This document shows positions 40,448-47,610 of a stretch of 64,000 nt of DNA, piece by piece. A program made the position numbers and the translations under genes. The DNA is from Streptomyces sp. NBC_01262 (GTDB lineage: Bacteria > Actinomycetota > Actinomycetes > Streptomycetales > Streptomycetaceae), in assembly GCF_036226365.1 (NCBI RefSeq), contig NZ_CP108462.1, forward strand, positions 5,657,501 to 5,721,500, given 5' to 3'. The number at the start of each line of letters is the position of its first letter. The stretch's first letter is position 1. Under the pieces are notes generated by a model. It ran no database searches. It was given only the letters and a program-made list of their open reading frames with translations, and was not told the DNA's origin.

Positions 40448-40723
40448 ATGAGCGCTTCCGTACGCATCCCGACCATCCTTCGTACGTACACCGACGGAAA
40501 GGCCGAGGTGCCGGCCGACGGCGCGACCCTGGCCGAGGTCATCGAGTCGCTGGAGAAGAACCACCCGGGCATCGCCGCCCGCGTGCTGGACGACACGGGC
40601 AAGCTGCGCCGCTTCGTGAACGTGTACGTGAACGACGACGACGTCCGCTTCTCCGAAGGCCTGCTGACGGCGGTCGCGGACGGCGCGAGCGTCTCGATCA
40701 TCCCGGCGGTCGCCGGAGGCTGA
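40448..40723 (+). CDS. MoaD/ThiS-family sulfur-carrier-like protein
   Basis: A 91-residue ubiquitin-like beta-grasp protein that ends in AVAGG, the C-terminal Gly-Gly that becomes a thiocarboxylate. VRIPTILRTYTDG near 5-17 and FVNVYVNDDDVR near 56-67 fit MoaD/ThiS and CysO. It is co-transcribed with thrC under the SAM riboswitch, and no molybdopterin or thiamine genes are near. A CysO-like role in sulfur transfer to cysteine or methionine synthesis is likely but not shown. Confidence 0.87.
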   Translation: MSASVRIPTILRTYTDGKAEVPADGATLAEVIESLEKNHPGIAARVLDDTGKLRRFVNVYVNDDDVRFSEGLLTAVADGASVSIIPAVAGG

Positions 40724-40734
40724 CGGACTCCACC

Positions 40735-40770
40735 AGGTGCCCCGTCCTCCGTGGGGAGGACGGGGCACCT
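40735..40770 (+). terminator. strong terminator of the thrC operon
   Basis: A perfect 16-bp stem (AGGTGCCCCGTCCTCC at 40735-40750 with its complement at 40755-40770) and a GTGG loop, 11 bp after the stop of the MoaD-like gene. Confidence 0.88.
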
Positions 40771-41121
40771 GTGTGCTGAGCGGTAGTTGAATGGCGGTAC
40801 AGTTGCCCTGGAATCCCGCGCAACTCAATTCCGCGCCGTTCGATGGACAGCGATTTATCGCCAAATTAGCGCGATGATTGTCGCGTTGGCGAGTTATGTC
40901 CAGTCCGACTTGACCCGGATTCCCCTTAATTCATCCCCTTTTTCCGTTCGAACGTGCCCAGAATTCTCGTCCGATTGACCTGTTGCAGAGGGCAGTCGGA
41001 CAGATACATTCAGCGGCGGTCGACGCGTTCCGGCGCACGCCCCCTGGGCTGTAGGGGGTGAGGTCTGACCCGGGTCCGCGAGGTGCGGTCCTGCGAAGGG
41101 CCAGTAATAGGGGAGTTAGGA
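40771..41121 (+). promoter_or_regulatory. AT-rich leader and promoter region of the cold-shock gene
   Basis: No protein gene is seen in this stretch. Bases 40800-40985 are close to 50% GC against about 72% around them. TTGACC occurs at 40910-40915 and 40975-40980 as possible -35 hexamers, without a clear -10 at normal spacing. GCGATTTATCGC is an inverted repeat near 40850. The 3' part is GC-rich and ends in GGGGAG before the ATG. A long structured 5' UTR is usual for cold-shock genes. Confidence 0.5.
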
Positions 41122-41325
41122 ATGGCTCAGGGTACCGTCAAGTGGTTCAACGCGGAGAAGGGTTACGGCTTCATCGCGGTCGACGGTGGTGCGGACGTCT
41201 TCGTGCACTACAGCGCGATTCAGATGGACGGTTATCGCACCCTCGAAGAAGGCCAGCGGGTCGAGTTCGAGATCTCGCAGGGTCAGAAAGGGCCGCAGGC
41301 GGACATGGTCCGTCTGGCTGTCTGA
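41122..41325 (+). CDS. cold-shock protein, CspA type
   Basis: A 67-residue single cold-shock domain, binding single-stranded RNA or DNA as chaperone. RNP1 KGYGFIAV is at about 16-23 and RNP2 DVFVHY at about 28-33. It starts at ATG 41122 with GGGGAGTTAGGA upstream, giving the standard MAQGTVKWFNAEKGYGF N-terminus. A strong terminator follows at 41365, so it is monocistronic. It lies just upstream of groEL, another stress chaperone, as in other Streptomyces. Confidence 0.96.
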   Translation: MAQGTVKWFNAEKGYGFIAVDGGADVFVHYSAIQMDGYRTLEEGQRVEFEISQGQKGPQADMVRLAV

Positions 41326-41364
41326 CCGGGGCGGCATCGGCCAACCAGACACGCTCACACGCAG

Positions 41365-41396
41365 AGGGGCCCGCATCCATCAGGATGCGGGCCCTT
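41365..41396 (+). terminator. terminator after the cold-shock gene
   Basis: A 12-bp perfect stem GGGCCCGCATCC (41367-41378) with its complement at 41383-41394, extended by one wobble and one A-T pair, loop ATCA. It isolates the cold-shock gene from the heat-inducible groEL promoter. Confidence 0.88.
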
Positions 41397-41445
41397 CCGC
41401 GTCCCCGGGGTTGTCCACAGGCCCGCCCGCCCCGCCCCCGAACCG

Positions 41446-41472
41446 CTTGCACTCTCGGGGGTCGAGTGCTAA
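41446..41472 (+). promoter_or_regulatory. CIRCE element 1 (imperfect)
   Basis: CTTGCACTC, a 9-bp spacer, then GAGTGCTAA. The right half is perfect and the left half has 7 of 9 matches to the HrcA operator TTAGCACTC-N9-GAGTGCTAA. It overlaps the probable -35 TTGCAC at 41447-41452. Confidence 0.8.
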
Positions 41473-41481
41473 TCATTAGCG

Positions 41482-41508
41482 TTAGCACTCTGATGTTGAG
41501 AGTGCTGA
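41482..41508 (+). promoter_or_regulatory. CIRCE element 2 (near perfect)
   Basis: TTAGCACTC, a 9-bp spacer, then GAGTGCTGA, one mismatch from the HrcA operator. It lies 9 bp after element 1, so four half-sites are spaced at 18-bp intervals. This should give heat-inducible, HrcA-repressed groEL expression. Confidence 0.95.
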
Positions 41509-41649
41509 TTGAAGCAACGAAGAACGACACGGATCGGGTCAGGTGAGGCCCGCTCGACCGCCGGTAAGAGACCGGTGGGAGACAGGCCGTCCGTCGCGGG
41601 CGCCAGCGCGGTCCGGAGCAATCCACCCCGTCCGGGAGGACCACTTCAC

Positions 41650-43278
41650 ATGGCCAAGATCATCGCGTTCGACGAGGAGGCACGGCGCGGTCTCGAGCGC
41701 GGGATGAACCAGCTCGCCGACGCCGTCAAGGTCACCCTCGGCCCCAAGGGCCGTAACGTCGTCCTCGAGAAGAAGTGGGGCGCCCCCACGATCACCAACG
41801 ATGGTGTTTCCATCGCCAAGGAGATCGAGCTCGAGGACCCGTACGAGAAGATCGGCGCCGAGCTGGTCAAGGAAGTCGCCAAGAAGACGGACGACGTCGC
41901 CGGTGACGGTACGACCACCGCGACCGTTCTCGCCCAGGCGCTGGTCCGCGAGGGCCTGCGCAACGTGGCGGCCGGCGCCAACCCGATGGCCCTCAAGCGC
42001 GGCATCGAGAAGGCCGTCGAGGCCGTCTCCGCCGCCCTGCTCGACCAGGCCAAGGACGTGGAGACCAAGGAGCAGATCGCTTCGACCGCCTCCATCTCCG
42101 CCGCCGACCCGCAGATCGGCGAGCTCATCGCCGAGGCGATGGACAAGGTCGGCAAGGAAGGCGTCATCACCGTCGAGGAGTCGCAGACCTTCGGGCTGGA
42201 GCTTGAGCTCACCGAGGGCATGCGCTTCGACAAGGGCTACATCTCGGCGTACTTCGCCACCGACCTGGAGCGTATGGAGACGTCCTTCGACGACCCGTAC
42301 ATCCTGATCGTCAACTCCAAGATCTCCTCGGTGAAGGACCTGCTCCCGCTGCTGGAGAAGGTCATGCAGTCCGGCAAGCCGCTGCTGATCATCGCCGAGG
42401 ACGTCGAGGGCGAGGCCCTGTCGACCCTGGTCGTCAACAAGATCCGTGGCACCTTCAAGTCCGTGGCCGTCAAGGCCCCGGGCTTCGGCGACCGCCGCAA
42501 GGCCATGCTCGGTGACATCGCCATCCTCACCGGTGGCACCGTCATCTCCGAGGAGGTCGGCCTCAAGCTGGAGAACGCGGGTGTCGACCTGCTCGGCCAC
42601 GCCCGCAAGGTCGTCATCACCAAGGACGAGACCACGATCGTGGACGGCGCCGGCGACAGCGAGCAGGTCGCGGGCCGGGTCAACCAGATCCGTGCCGAGA
42701 TCGAGAACAGCGACTCGGACTACGACCGCGAGAAGCTCCAGGAGCGCCTCGCGAAGCTGGCCGGCGGCGTGGCCGTCATCAAGGCCGGCGCCGCGACCGA
42801 GGTCGAGCTCAAGGAGCGCAAGCACCGCATCGAGGACGCGGTGCGCAACGCCAAGGCCGCCGTCGAGGAGGGCATCGTCGCCGGTGGTGGCGTCGCTCTC
42901 ATCCAGGCGTCCTCGGTGTTCGAGAAGCTGGAGCTGGAGGGTGACGAGGCGACCGGTGCCAACGCCGTGCGCATCGCCCTTGAGGCCCCGCTGAAGCAGA
43001 TCGCGGTCAACGCCGGCCTTGAGGGCGGCGTCGTTGTGGAGAAGGTCCGCAACCTGACCCCGGGTCACGGCCTCAACGCCGCGACCGGCGAGTACGTCGA
43101 CCTCATCGCCGCGGGCATCATCGACCCGGCCAAGGTCACGCGCTCCGCGCTGCAGAACGCGGCCTCCATCGCCGCGCTCTTCCTCACCACCGAGGCCGTC
43201 ATCGCCGACAAGCCCGAGAAGGCCGGTGCCGGCGCGGGCGCCGGCGGCGGCATGCCGGGCGGAGACATGGACTTCTGA
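41650..43278 (+). CDS. groL: chaperonin GroEL (stand-alone copy)
   Basis: ATP-driven folding chaperone forming heptameric rings. The 542-residue product has TLGPKGRNVVLEKK near 28-41, the ATP motif DDVAGDGTTTATVL near 85-98, GGVAVIKAGAATEVE near 370-384 and the C-terminal Gly/Met-rich GGGMPGGDMDF tail, which identifies the Met-rich, GroEL2-type actinobacterial form. There is no groES beside it, so the cofactor comes from elsewhere. The ATG at 41650 follows GGGAGGA. Two CIRCE elements lie about 140-200 bp upstream. Confidence 0.97.
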   Translation: MAKIIAFDEEARRGLERGMNQLADAVKVTLGPKGRNVVLEKKWGAPTITNDGVSIAKEIELEDPYEKIGAELVKEVAKKTDDVAGDGTTTATVLAQALVREGLRNVAAGANPMALKRGIEKAVEAVSAALLDQAKDVETKEQIASTASISAADPQIGELIAEAMDKVGKEGVITVEESQTFGLELELTEGMRFDKGYISAYFATDLERMETSFDDPYILIVNSKISSVKDLLPLLEKVMQSGKPLLIIAEDVEGEALSTLVVNKIRGTFKSVAVKAPGFGDRRKAMLGDIAILTGGTVISEEVGLKLENAGVDLLGHARKVVITKDETTIVDGAGDSEQVAGRVNQIRAEIENSDSDYDREKLQERLAKLAGGVAVIKAGAATEVELKERKHRIEDAVRNAKAAVEEGIVAGGGVALIQASSVFEKLELEGDEATGANAVRIALEAPLKQIAVNAGLEGGVVVEKVRNLTPGHGLNAATGEYVDLIAAGIIDPAKVTRSALQNAASIAALFLTTEAVIADKPEKAGAGAGAGGGMPGGDMDF

Positions 43279-43323
43279 TCCGTTCGCGGATCGGAGGTAC
43301 CAGAGGTACCAGCAGTAGCTGAC

Positions 43324-43360
43324 CGAGGGCGGCATCCCCATTCCGGGGGTGCCGCCCTCG
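43324..43360 (+). terminator. terminator after groEL
   Basis: CGAGGGCGGCA (43324-43334) pairs with TGCCGCCCTCG (43350-43360), with further C/G pairing inside and loop ATTCC. It lies 46 bp after the groEL stop. Confidence 0.85.
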
Positions 43361-43438
43361 GGTGTGTGCACGGGAATGTACTTACGGGGCGGACGGTTGT
43401 GCCCGGAAGCGCCTGCCCCTACCGAGGAGACTCCCGCC

Positions 43439-44554
43439 GTGACGACCCGTGCCGCCGAGTTCCTGTCCCGACCCTTCGCCCTGGGGCGTACCACTGTCCC
43501 CAACCGGATCGTGATGGCGCCGATGACCCGGAAGTTCTCGCCCGGCGGCGTGCCCGGCGAGGACGTCGCCTCGTACTACGCCCGCCGCGCGGCCGCCGGG
43601 GTCGGCCTGATCGTCACCGAGGGCACCTACGTCGACCACCCCTCGGCCGGCCAGAGCGACAGCGTCCCCCGCTTCCACGGCGAGGAGTCCCTCGCCGGAT
43701 GGGCCCGGGTGGCGGACGCCGTCCACGCCGCCGGCGGCACGATCATGCCCCAGCTCTGGCACGTCGGCATGGCCCGCAAGGCCGGTCAGCCCCCCGTCGT
43801 GACCGCACCCCCGGTCGGCCCCTCCGGCATCGCCCTCGACGGCACGGAGGGCGCGGGCCACGTCATGACCCAGGCCGACCTCGACGATGTCATCCAGGCC
43901 TTCGCCGACGCCGCCGCCCACGCCGAGCGCACCGGCTTCGACGGCGTCGAGCTGCACGGCGCCCACGGCTACCTCATCGACGAGTTCCTCTGGGCCGGCA
44001 CGAACCGCCGCACCGACGGCTACGGCGGCGACCTCGGCTCCCGTACGCGCTTCGCCGCCGAGACAGTCGCCGCTGTGCGGGCGGCCGTGTCGCCGGACTT
44101 CCCGGTCGTCTTCCGCTTCTCGCAGTGGAAGTCCGAGAACTACGGTGCGCGTATCGCCGAGACCCCCGCCGACCTCGCCGCCGTCCTCACCCCGCTCGCC
44201 GACGCGGGCGTCGACGCCTTCCATGCCTCCCAGCGCCGCTTCTGGCTGCCCGAGTTCGAGGGCTCCGGCTCCGACCTCAACCTCGCGGGCTGGACCAAGA
44301 AGCTCACCGGCAAGCCCACCATTACCGTTGGGTCCGTCGGGCTCGACAACGACTTCCTGCGCGGCTTCGCGGGCGAGTCGGCGGCTGTCGCCACCCTTGA
44401 CGACCTGCTGGACCGGCTTGAGCGGGACGAGTTCGACTTCGTCGCCGTCGGGCGCGCGCTGCTCGGCGACCCGCAGTGGGCCGTGAAGGTTCTGGGCGGC
44501 AAGGTCGACGAACTGCTGGCGTTCACGCCGGAGCAGCTGCGAGTGCTCGCGTAG
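43439..44554 (+). CDS. NADH:flavin oxidoreductase, Old Yellow Enzyme family
   Basis: A 371-residue FMN-dependent TIM-barrel ene-reductase. It shows PNRIVMAPMTR near 21-31, VTEGTYVDHPSAGQ near 58-71, PQLWHVGM near 104-111, GFDGVELHGAHGYLIDEFLW near 168-185 with the catalytic HGAH, and FVAVGRALLGDPQW near the end. It reduces activated C=C bonds of unknown physiological substrates. The GTG at 43439 with GAGGAGA upstream was chosen. It is monocistronic between groEL and the convergent cutC. Confidence 0.92.
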   Translation: MTTRAAEFLSRPFALGRTTVPNRIVMAPMTRKFSPGGVPGEDVASYYARRAAAGVGLIVTEGTYVDHPSAGQSDSVPRFHGEESLAGWARVADAVHAAGGTIMPQLWHVGMARKAGQPPVVTAPPVGPSGIALDGTEGAGHVMTQADLDDVIQAFADAAAHAERTGFDGVELHGAHGYLIDEFLWAGTNRRTDGYGGDLGSRTRFAAETVAAVRAAVSPDFPVVFRFSQWKSENYGARIAETPADLAAVLTPLADAGVDAFHASQRRFWLPEFEGSGSDLNLAGWTKKLTGKPTITVGSVGLDNDFLRGFAGESAAVATLDDLLDRLERDEFDFVAVGRALLGDPQWAVKVLGGKVDELLAFTPEQLRVLA

Positions 44555-44584
44555 CGGCTCCGGCGCGACGGCGCTCGGCTTCCC

Positions 44585-45283
44585 CTACGCCACCCCCACC
44601 GGCGCGTCCAGCAGGTCCCGCCACGCCCGCACGGCCGCCGCGTCCACCGGCCCGGCCCAGCCGGCGGGGCGTACGGCGCCGCCGACGTGGAAGGCGTCGA
44701 GGCCGCCCGCGAGGAGCGCGGGGAGGTGGTCGGCGCGCAGGCCGCCGCCGACCAGGAGGCGGGGTTCGCCGGGCGGGAGCGCGGCTTCGGCCAGGAGGAC
44801 GGGCATGCCCGAATCGACGCCGGCCGCCGATCCCGCGGTGAGGTACGTGTCGAGGCCGGGGGAGCCGCGCAGCGCCGCGCGCAGCGCCATGCGGTCGGGG
44901 GTGTGGTCGATGGCGCGGTGGAAGGTCCAGCGGGAGTCGGGGCCGATGGCGTCGAGCAGGACGTGAACGGCCTTGAGGTCGGGCCCGTCGCAGGTCCGGT
45001 CGAGGAAGCCGAGGACGAACTCGTCCGCGCCCTCGCGCCGCAGGGCCGCCGCCTGGGCGCAGAGCTCGTCCAGCTCGTCCGCCTCGTAGCCGTCGCGGGC
45101 CCGCAGCATCACCCGGATGGGGATGCGGACGGCCGCCCGTACCGCCGCGAAGGTCTCCAGGGAGGGGGTGAGCCCGCCGGCGGACATGCCGCTGACCAGC
45201 TCAAGGCGGTCGGCGCCGCCGGATTCCGCCGCGACGGCGTCGACGACGCCGAGAGCGATCACCTCGAAAATTGGTCTAGACAT
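44585..45283 (-). CDS. cutC: CutC-family protein
   Basis: A 232-residue TIM-barrel protein of the CutC family: FEVIALGVVDAVAAESGGADRLELVS near 5-30, GGLTPS near 34-39, PIRVMLRARDGYE near 55-67, and a C-terminal LLVGGGLRADHL near 180. CutC was named for copper homeostasis, but the biochemical role is unclear and it is often found with amino-sugar genes. The ATG at 45283 is inside a DasR-like box. It is divergent from the HD-domain gene and convergent with the Old Yellow Enzyme gene. Confidence 0.92.
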   Translation of the reverse strand: MSRPIFEVIALGVVDAVAAESGGADRLELVSGMSAGGLTPSLETFAAVRAAVRIPIRVMLRARDGYEADELDELCAQAAALRREGADEFVLGFLDRTCDGPDLKAVHVLLDAIGPDSRWTFHRAIDHTPDRMALRAALRGSPGLDTYLTAGSAAGVDSGMPVLLAEAALPPGEPRLLVGGGLRADHLPALLAGGLDAFHVGGAVRPAGWAGPVDAAAVRAWRDLLDAPVGVA

Positions 45284-45285
45284 GT
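45270..45285. promoter_or_regulatory. DasR-like box over the cutC start codon
   Basis: ATTGGTCTAGACATGT matches 12 of 16 bases of the DasR consensus, with a perfect TGGTCTAGAC half. Because it covers the cutC ATG it may partly reflect coding for Met-Ser-Arg-Pro, but CTAG is rare in such DNA. It lies 24 bp from the divergent HD gene start and could affect both. Confidence 0.5.
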
Positions 45286-45308
45286 TGCCAGCCTGCCACA
45301 ATGGCCCC

Positions 45309-45974
45309 ATGGCTGCCACCCTCCCGACCCGTTGGTCCCAGCTGTTGCGCCGCGCCCAGACCCAGGACGCGGACCCGGCCCCCTACGCCGCGGATCTGCT
45401 CGCCCGCTGGGCCGAGCCCCAGCGCCGGTACCACACCACCGATCACCTGGTCGCCGTCCTGGACCGGATCGACGAGCTGGCCGCCCACGCCGCCGACCCG
45501 GACGCCGTCCGCCTCGCCGCCTGGTTCCACGACGCCGTCTACCGCCCCGACCGCTCCGAGAACGAGGAGCGCAGCGCCGCCCTCGCGGAGCGCGCCCTGC
45601 CCGAAGCCGGTGTCCCCGCCGCCACCACGGCCGAGGTCGTCCGGCTCGTCCGGCTGACCGTCACCCACGACCCGGCCGACGGCGACCGCAACGGCGAGGT
45701 GCTGTGCGACGCCGACCTCGCGGTGCTCGCCGGTTCCCCGGCCGCGTACGCCGCCTACGCGGCCGCCGTACGCGAGGAGTACGGCTTCGTGCCGGACGAG
45801 CTGTTCCGCACCGGCCGCGCCGACGTGCTGCGGCAACTGCTCGCCCTGCCCAGGCTGTTCCGTACCCCCGCGGGCTACGAACGCTGGGAGCGGGCGGCCC
45901 GCCACAACCTCGACACCGAACTGGCCCTGCTCAGCGGCGCGGGTGCTTGGGGCGGCGAAGCCCCGCCTCGGTGA
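45309..45974 (+). CDS. HD-domain metal-dependent phosphohydrolase-like protein
   Basis: A 221-residue protein with an HD-type metal site: RRYHTTDHLVAVL near 38-50, WFHDAVYRP near 72-80 and CDADLAVLAG near 138-147. The overall pattern matches predicted metal-dependent HD phosphohydrolases of unknown substrate. The ATG at 45309 is chosen; a nearby ATG at 45301 is in another frame. Divergent from cutC across 25 bp and overlapping the convergent DUF4031 gene by 44 bp. Confidence 0.82.
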   Translation: MAATLPTRWSQLLRRAQTQDADPAPYAADLLARWAEPQRRYHTTDHLVAVLDRIDELAAHAADPDAVRLAAWFHDAVYRPDRSENEERSAALAERALPEAGVPAATTAEVVRLVRLTVTHDPADGDRNGEVLCDADLAVLAGSPAAYAAYAAAVREEYGFVPDELFRTGRADVLRQLLALPRLFRTPAGYERWERAARHNLDTELALLSGAGAWGGEAPPR

Positions 45975-46197
45975 GCCTGCGCAGCAGCTCCTTGCTGCCG
46001 ACCTCGATGGCGCCCTGGGCGACGGCGTCGGCATAGCGCTCGGCCGGGAGGTCGTAGTGGTCGCGCTCGAAGGCGCGGGGCGGGGCGCCGAGGCGGGCGG
46101 CGAAGGCGTGCAGCTCGTCGAACGAGCTGTCGCTGACCAGGTGGGACCACATGCGGCCGTGGCCGGGCCAGGTGGGCGGGTCTATGTAGACGGCCAT
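45931..46197 (-). CDS. DUF4031 protein
   Basis: An 88-residue protein that fits DUF4031: MAVYIDPPTWPGHGRMWSHL at the start, DELHAFAARLGAPPRAF near 26-42, HYDLPAERY near 46-54 and SKELLRRL near 67-74. Function is unknown; the Trp/His/Asp-rich start hints at a metal or nucleotide site. ATG at 46197. It lies 4 bp downstream of the next minus-strand gene, so they are co-transcribed. It overlaps the 3' end of the HD gene. Confidence 0.87.
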   Translation of the reverse strand: MAVYIDPPTWPGHGRMWSHLVSDSSFDELHAFAARLGAPPRAFERDHYDLPAERYADAVAQGAIEVGSKELLRRLTEAGLRRPKHPRR

Positions 46198-46201
46198 GGC
46201 C

Positions 46202-46591
46202 TTACAGGGTCCCCCTCAGGGAGCCGACCGGCGCGAGCGCGGTCCCGGACGCCTCGCAGACCCAGTGCGGGTCCGGGCCCAGCTCCGGTTCCACGGCAAG
46301 CGCATGCGGGTTTTCGTCGCACCGGGGGCACAGCGGCCAGCGGCCGTACCGCTCCAGGAGGCCGTCCTGCACGTCCTGCGCAACGAGCCCCGCGACGAAG
46401 CCGGCGCCCTCGGGCCACTGCTCGACCCACCAGCGGCGCTGCGCGACGGCGTCCTCGACCAGGGAGACCACCTCGGCGTCGGCCACATCGGCCGCCGCGA
46501 GGTCGGCGAGGATGAGTGCGCGGGCGGCGTGCAGGGCCGCTTCGCGGGTGGCGAGGCTGTCGTGGTCGTGGTCGAGGTCGTCCGGATCCAT
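46202..46591 (-). CDS. small protein with CxxC, unknown function
   Basis: A 129-residue acidic protein. The N-terminal half is helical and Ala-rich, with many Asp and Glu. The C-terminal part holds a CPRCDENPHAL motif near 91-101 and one later Cys near 113, so it may bind a metal such as zinc. I do not recognise the family. ATG at 46591. It is cotranscribed with the DUF4031 gene and divergent from murQ across about 100 bp. Confidence 0.72.
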   Translation of the reverse strand: MDPDDLDHDHDSLATREAALHAARALILADLAAADVADAEVVSLVEDAVAQRRWWVEQWPEGAGFVAGLVAQDVQDGLLERYGRWPLCPRCDENPHALAVEPELGPDPHWVCEASGTALAPVGSLRGTL

Positions 46592-46689
46592 GTCGCCATT
46601 GTCCTATCCCCAACGCGCCCCTCGCACGCTTCGCGGCCTCTCGTGGTGTGATGCAGCACCACCGGCACCCAACGGAGGGACCACGCGAG

Positions 46690-47610
46690 ATGACGCACAC
46701 GTCAGACGCATTCGCCGCCCTGACCACCGAGGCCCACCGCCCCGAGCTCGCCGACGTCGACCAGCGGCCCACGCTCGACATCGCCCGCCTCATGAACGCG
46801 GGCGACGCCGCCGTCCCGGCCGCCGTCACCGCGCAGCTGCCCGCCATCGCCGCGGCGATCGACGCCATCGCGGCACGGATGACCCGTGGCGGGCGGCTCG
46901 TCTACGCGGGCGCCGGCACCGCCGGGCGGCTCGGGGTCCTGGACGCCAGTGAGTGCCCGCCCACCTTCGGCACCGCCCCCGGGCAGGTCGTCGGGCTGAT
47001 CGCGGGCGGGCCGTCCGCCCTGGTCGCCTCCGCCGAAGGCGCCGAGGACAGCCCCGCCCTGGCCGCCGCCGACCTCGACCGGATCGGGCTGACCCCGGAC
47101 GACACGGTCGTCGGCATCGCCGCCTCCGGGCGTACGCCCTACGCCGTCGGCGCCGTCCGGCACGCGCGCGCCCTGGGTGCCCTGACCGTCGGGCTGTCGT
47201 GCAACCCGGGCTCCGCGCTCGCGGCGGCGGCCGAGCACGGCATCGAGGTCGTCACCGGCCCCGAATTCCTCACCGGGTCGACGCGGCTGAAGGCGGGCAC
47301 CGCCCAGAAGCTGGTCCTCAACATGATCTCGACGATCACCATGATCCGGCTGGGCAAGACCTACGGAAATCTGATGGTCGACGTCCGCGCGTCCAACGAG
47401 AAGCTGCGGGCGCGCGCACGCCGGATCGTCGCCCAGGCCACGGGCGCGCCCGACGACGCGATCGAGGCGGCCCTCACCGCCACCGACGGCGAGGTGAAGA
47501 ACGCGACCCTGATGCTCCTGGCCGATGTCGACGCGCCGACGGCCGCCCGCCTCCTCGCGGAAGCGGACGGCCGGTTGCGGGACGCGCTAGCGGCTGCGGC
47601 GCCGCAGTGA
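46690..47610 (+). CDS. murQ: N-acetylmuramic acid 6-phosphate etherase
   Basis: Cleaves the lactyl ether of MurNAc-6-P to GlcNAc-6-P and D-lactate in peptidoglycan recycling. The 306-residue SIS-domain product shows RPTLDIARLMNAGD near 26-39, GGRLVYAGAGTAGRLGVLDASECPPTFG near 66-94 in pieces, GIAASGRTPYA near 142-152, and GSTRLKAGTAQKLVLNM near 196-212. Its product feeds nagA encoded 20 kb upstream. The ATG at 46690 follows GGAGGG. The 3' end overlaps the aldo/keto reductase gene by 24 bp. Confidence 0.95.
   Translation: MTHTSDAFAALTTEAHRPELADVDQRPTLDIARLMNAGDAAVPAAVTAQLPAIAAAIDAIAARMTRGGRLVYAGAGTAGRLGVLDASECPPTFGTAPGQVVGLIAGGPSALVASAEGAEDSPALAAADLDRIGLTPDDTVVGIAASGRTPYAVGAVRHARALGALTVGLSCNPGSALAAAAEHGIEVVTGPEFLTGSTRLKAGTAQKLVLNMISTITMIRLGKTYGNLMVDVRASNEKLRARARRIVAQATGAPDDAIEAALTATDGEVKNATLMLLADVDAPTAARLLAEADGRLRDALAAAAPQ

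Noticed and set aside
40448..40723. Molybdopterin synthase small subunit (MoaD)
   Set aside because: No moaA, moaE or other molybdopterin genes are in the window, and the gene is under a SAM riboswitch with thrC. A sulfur-carrier role is kept open instead.
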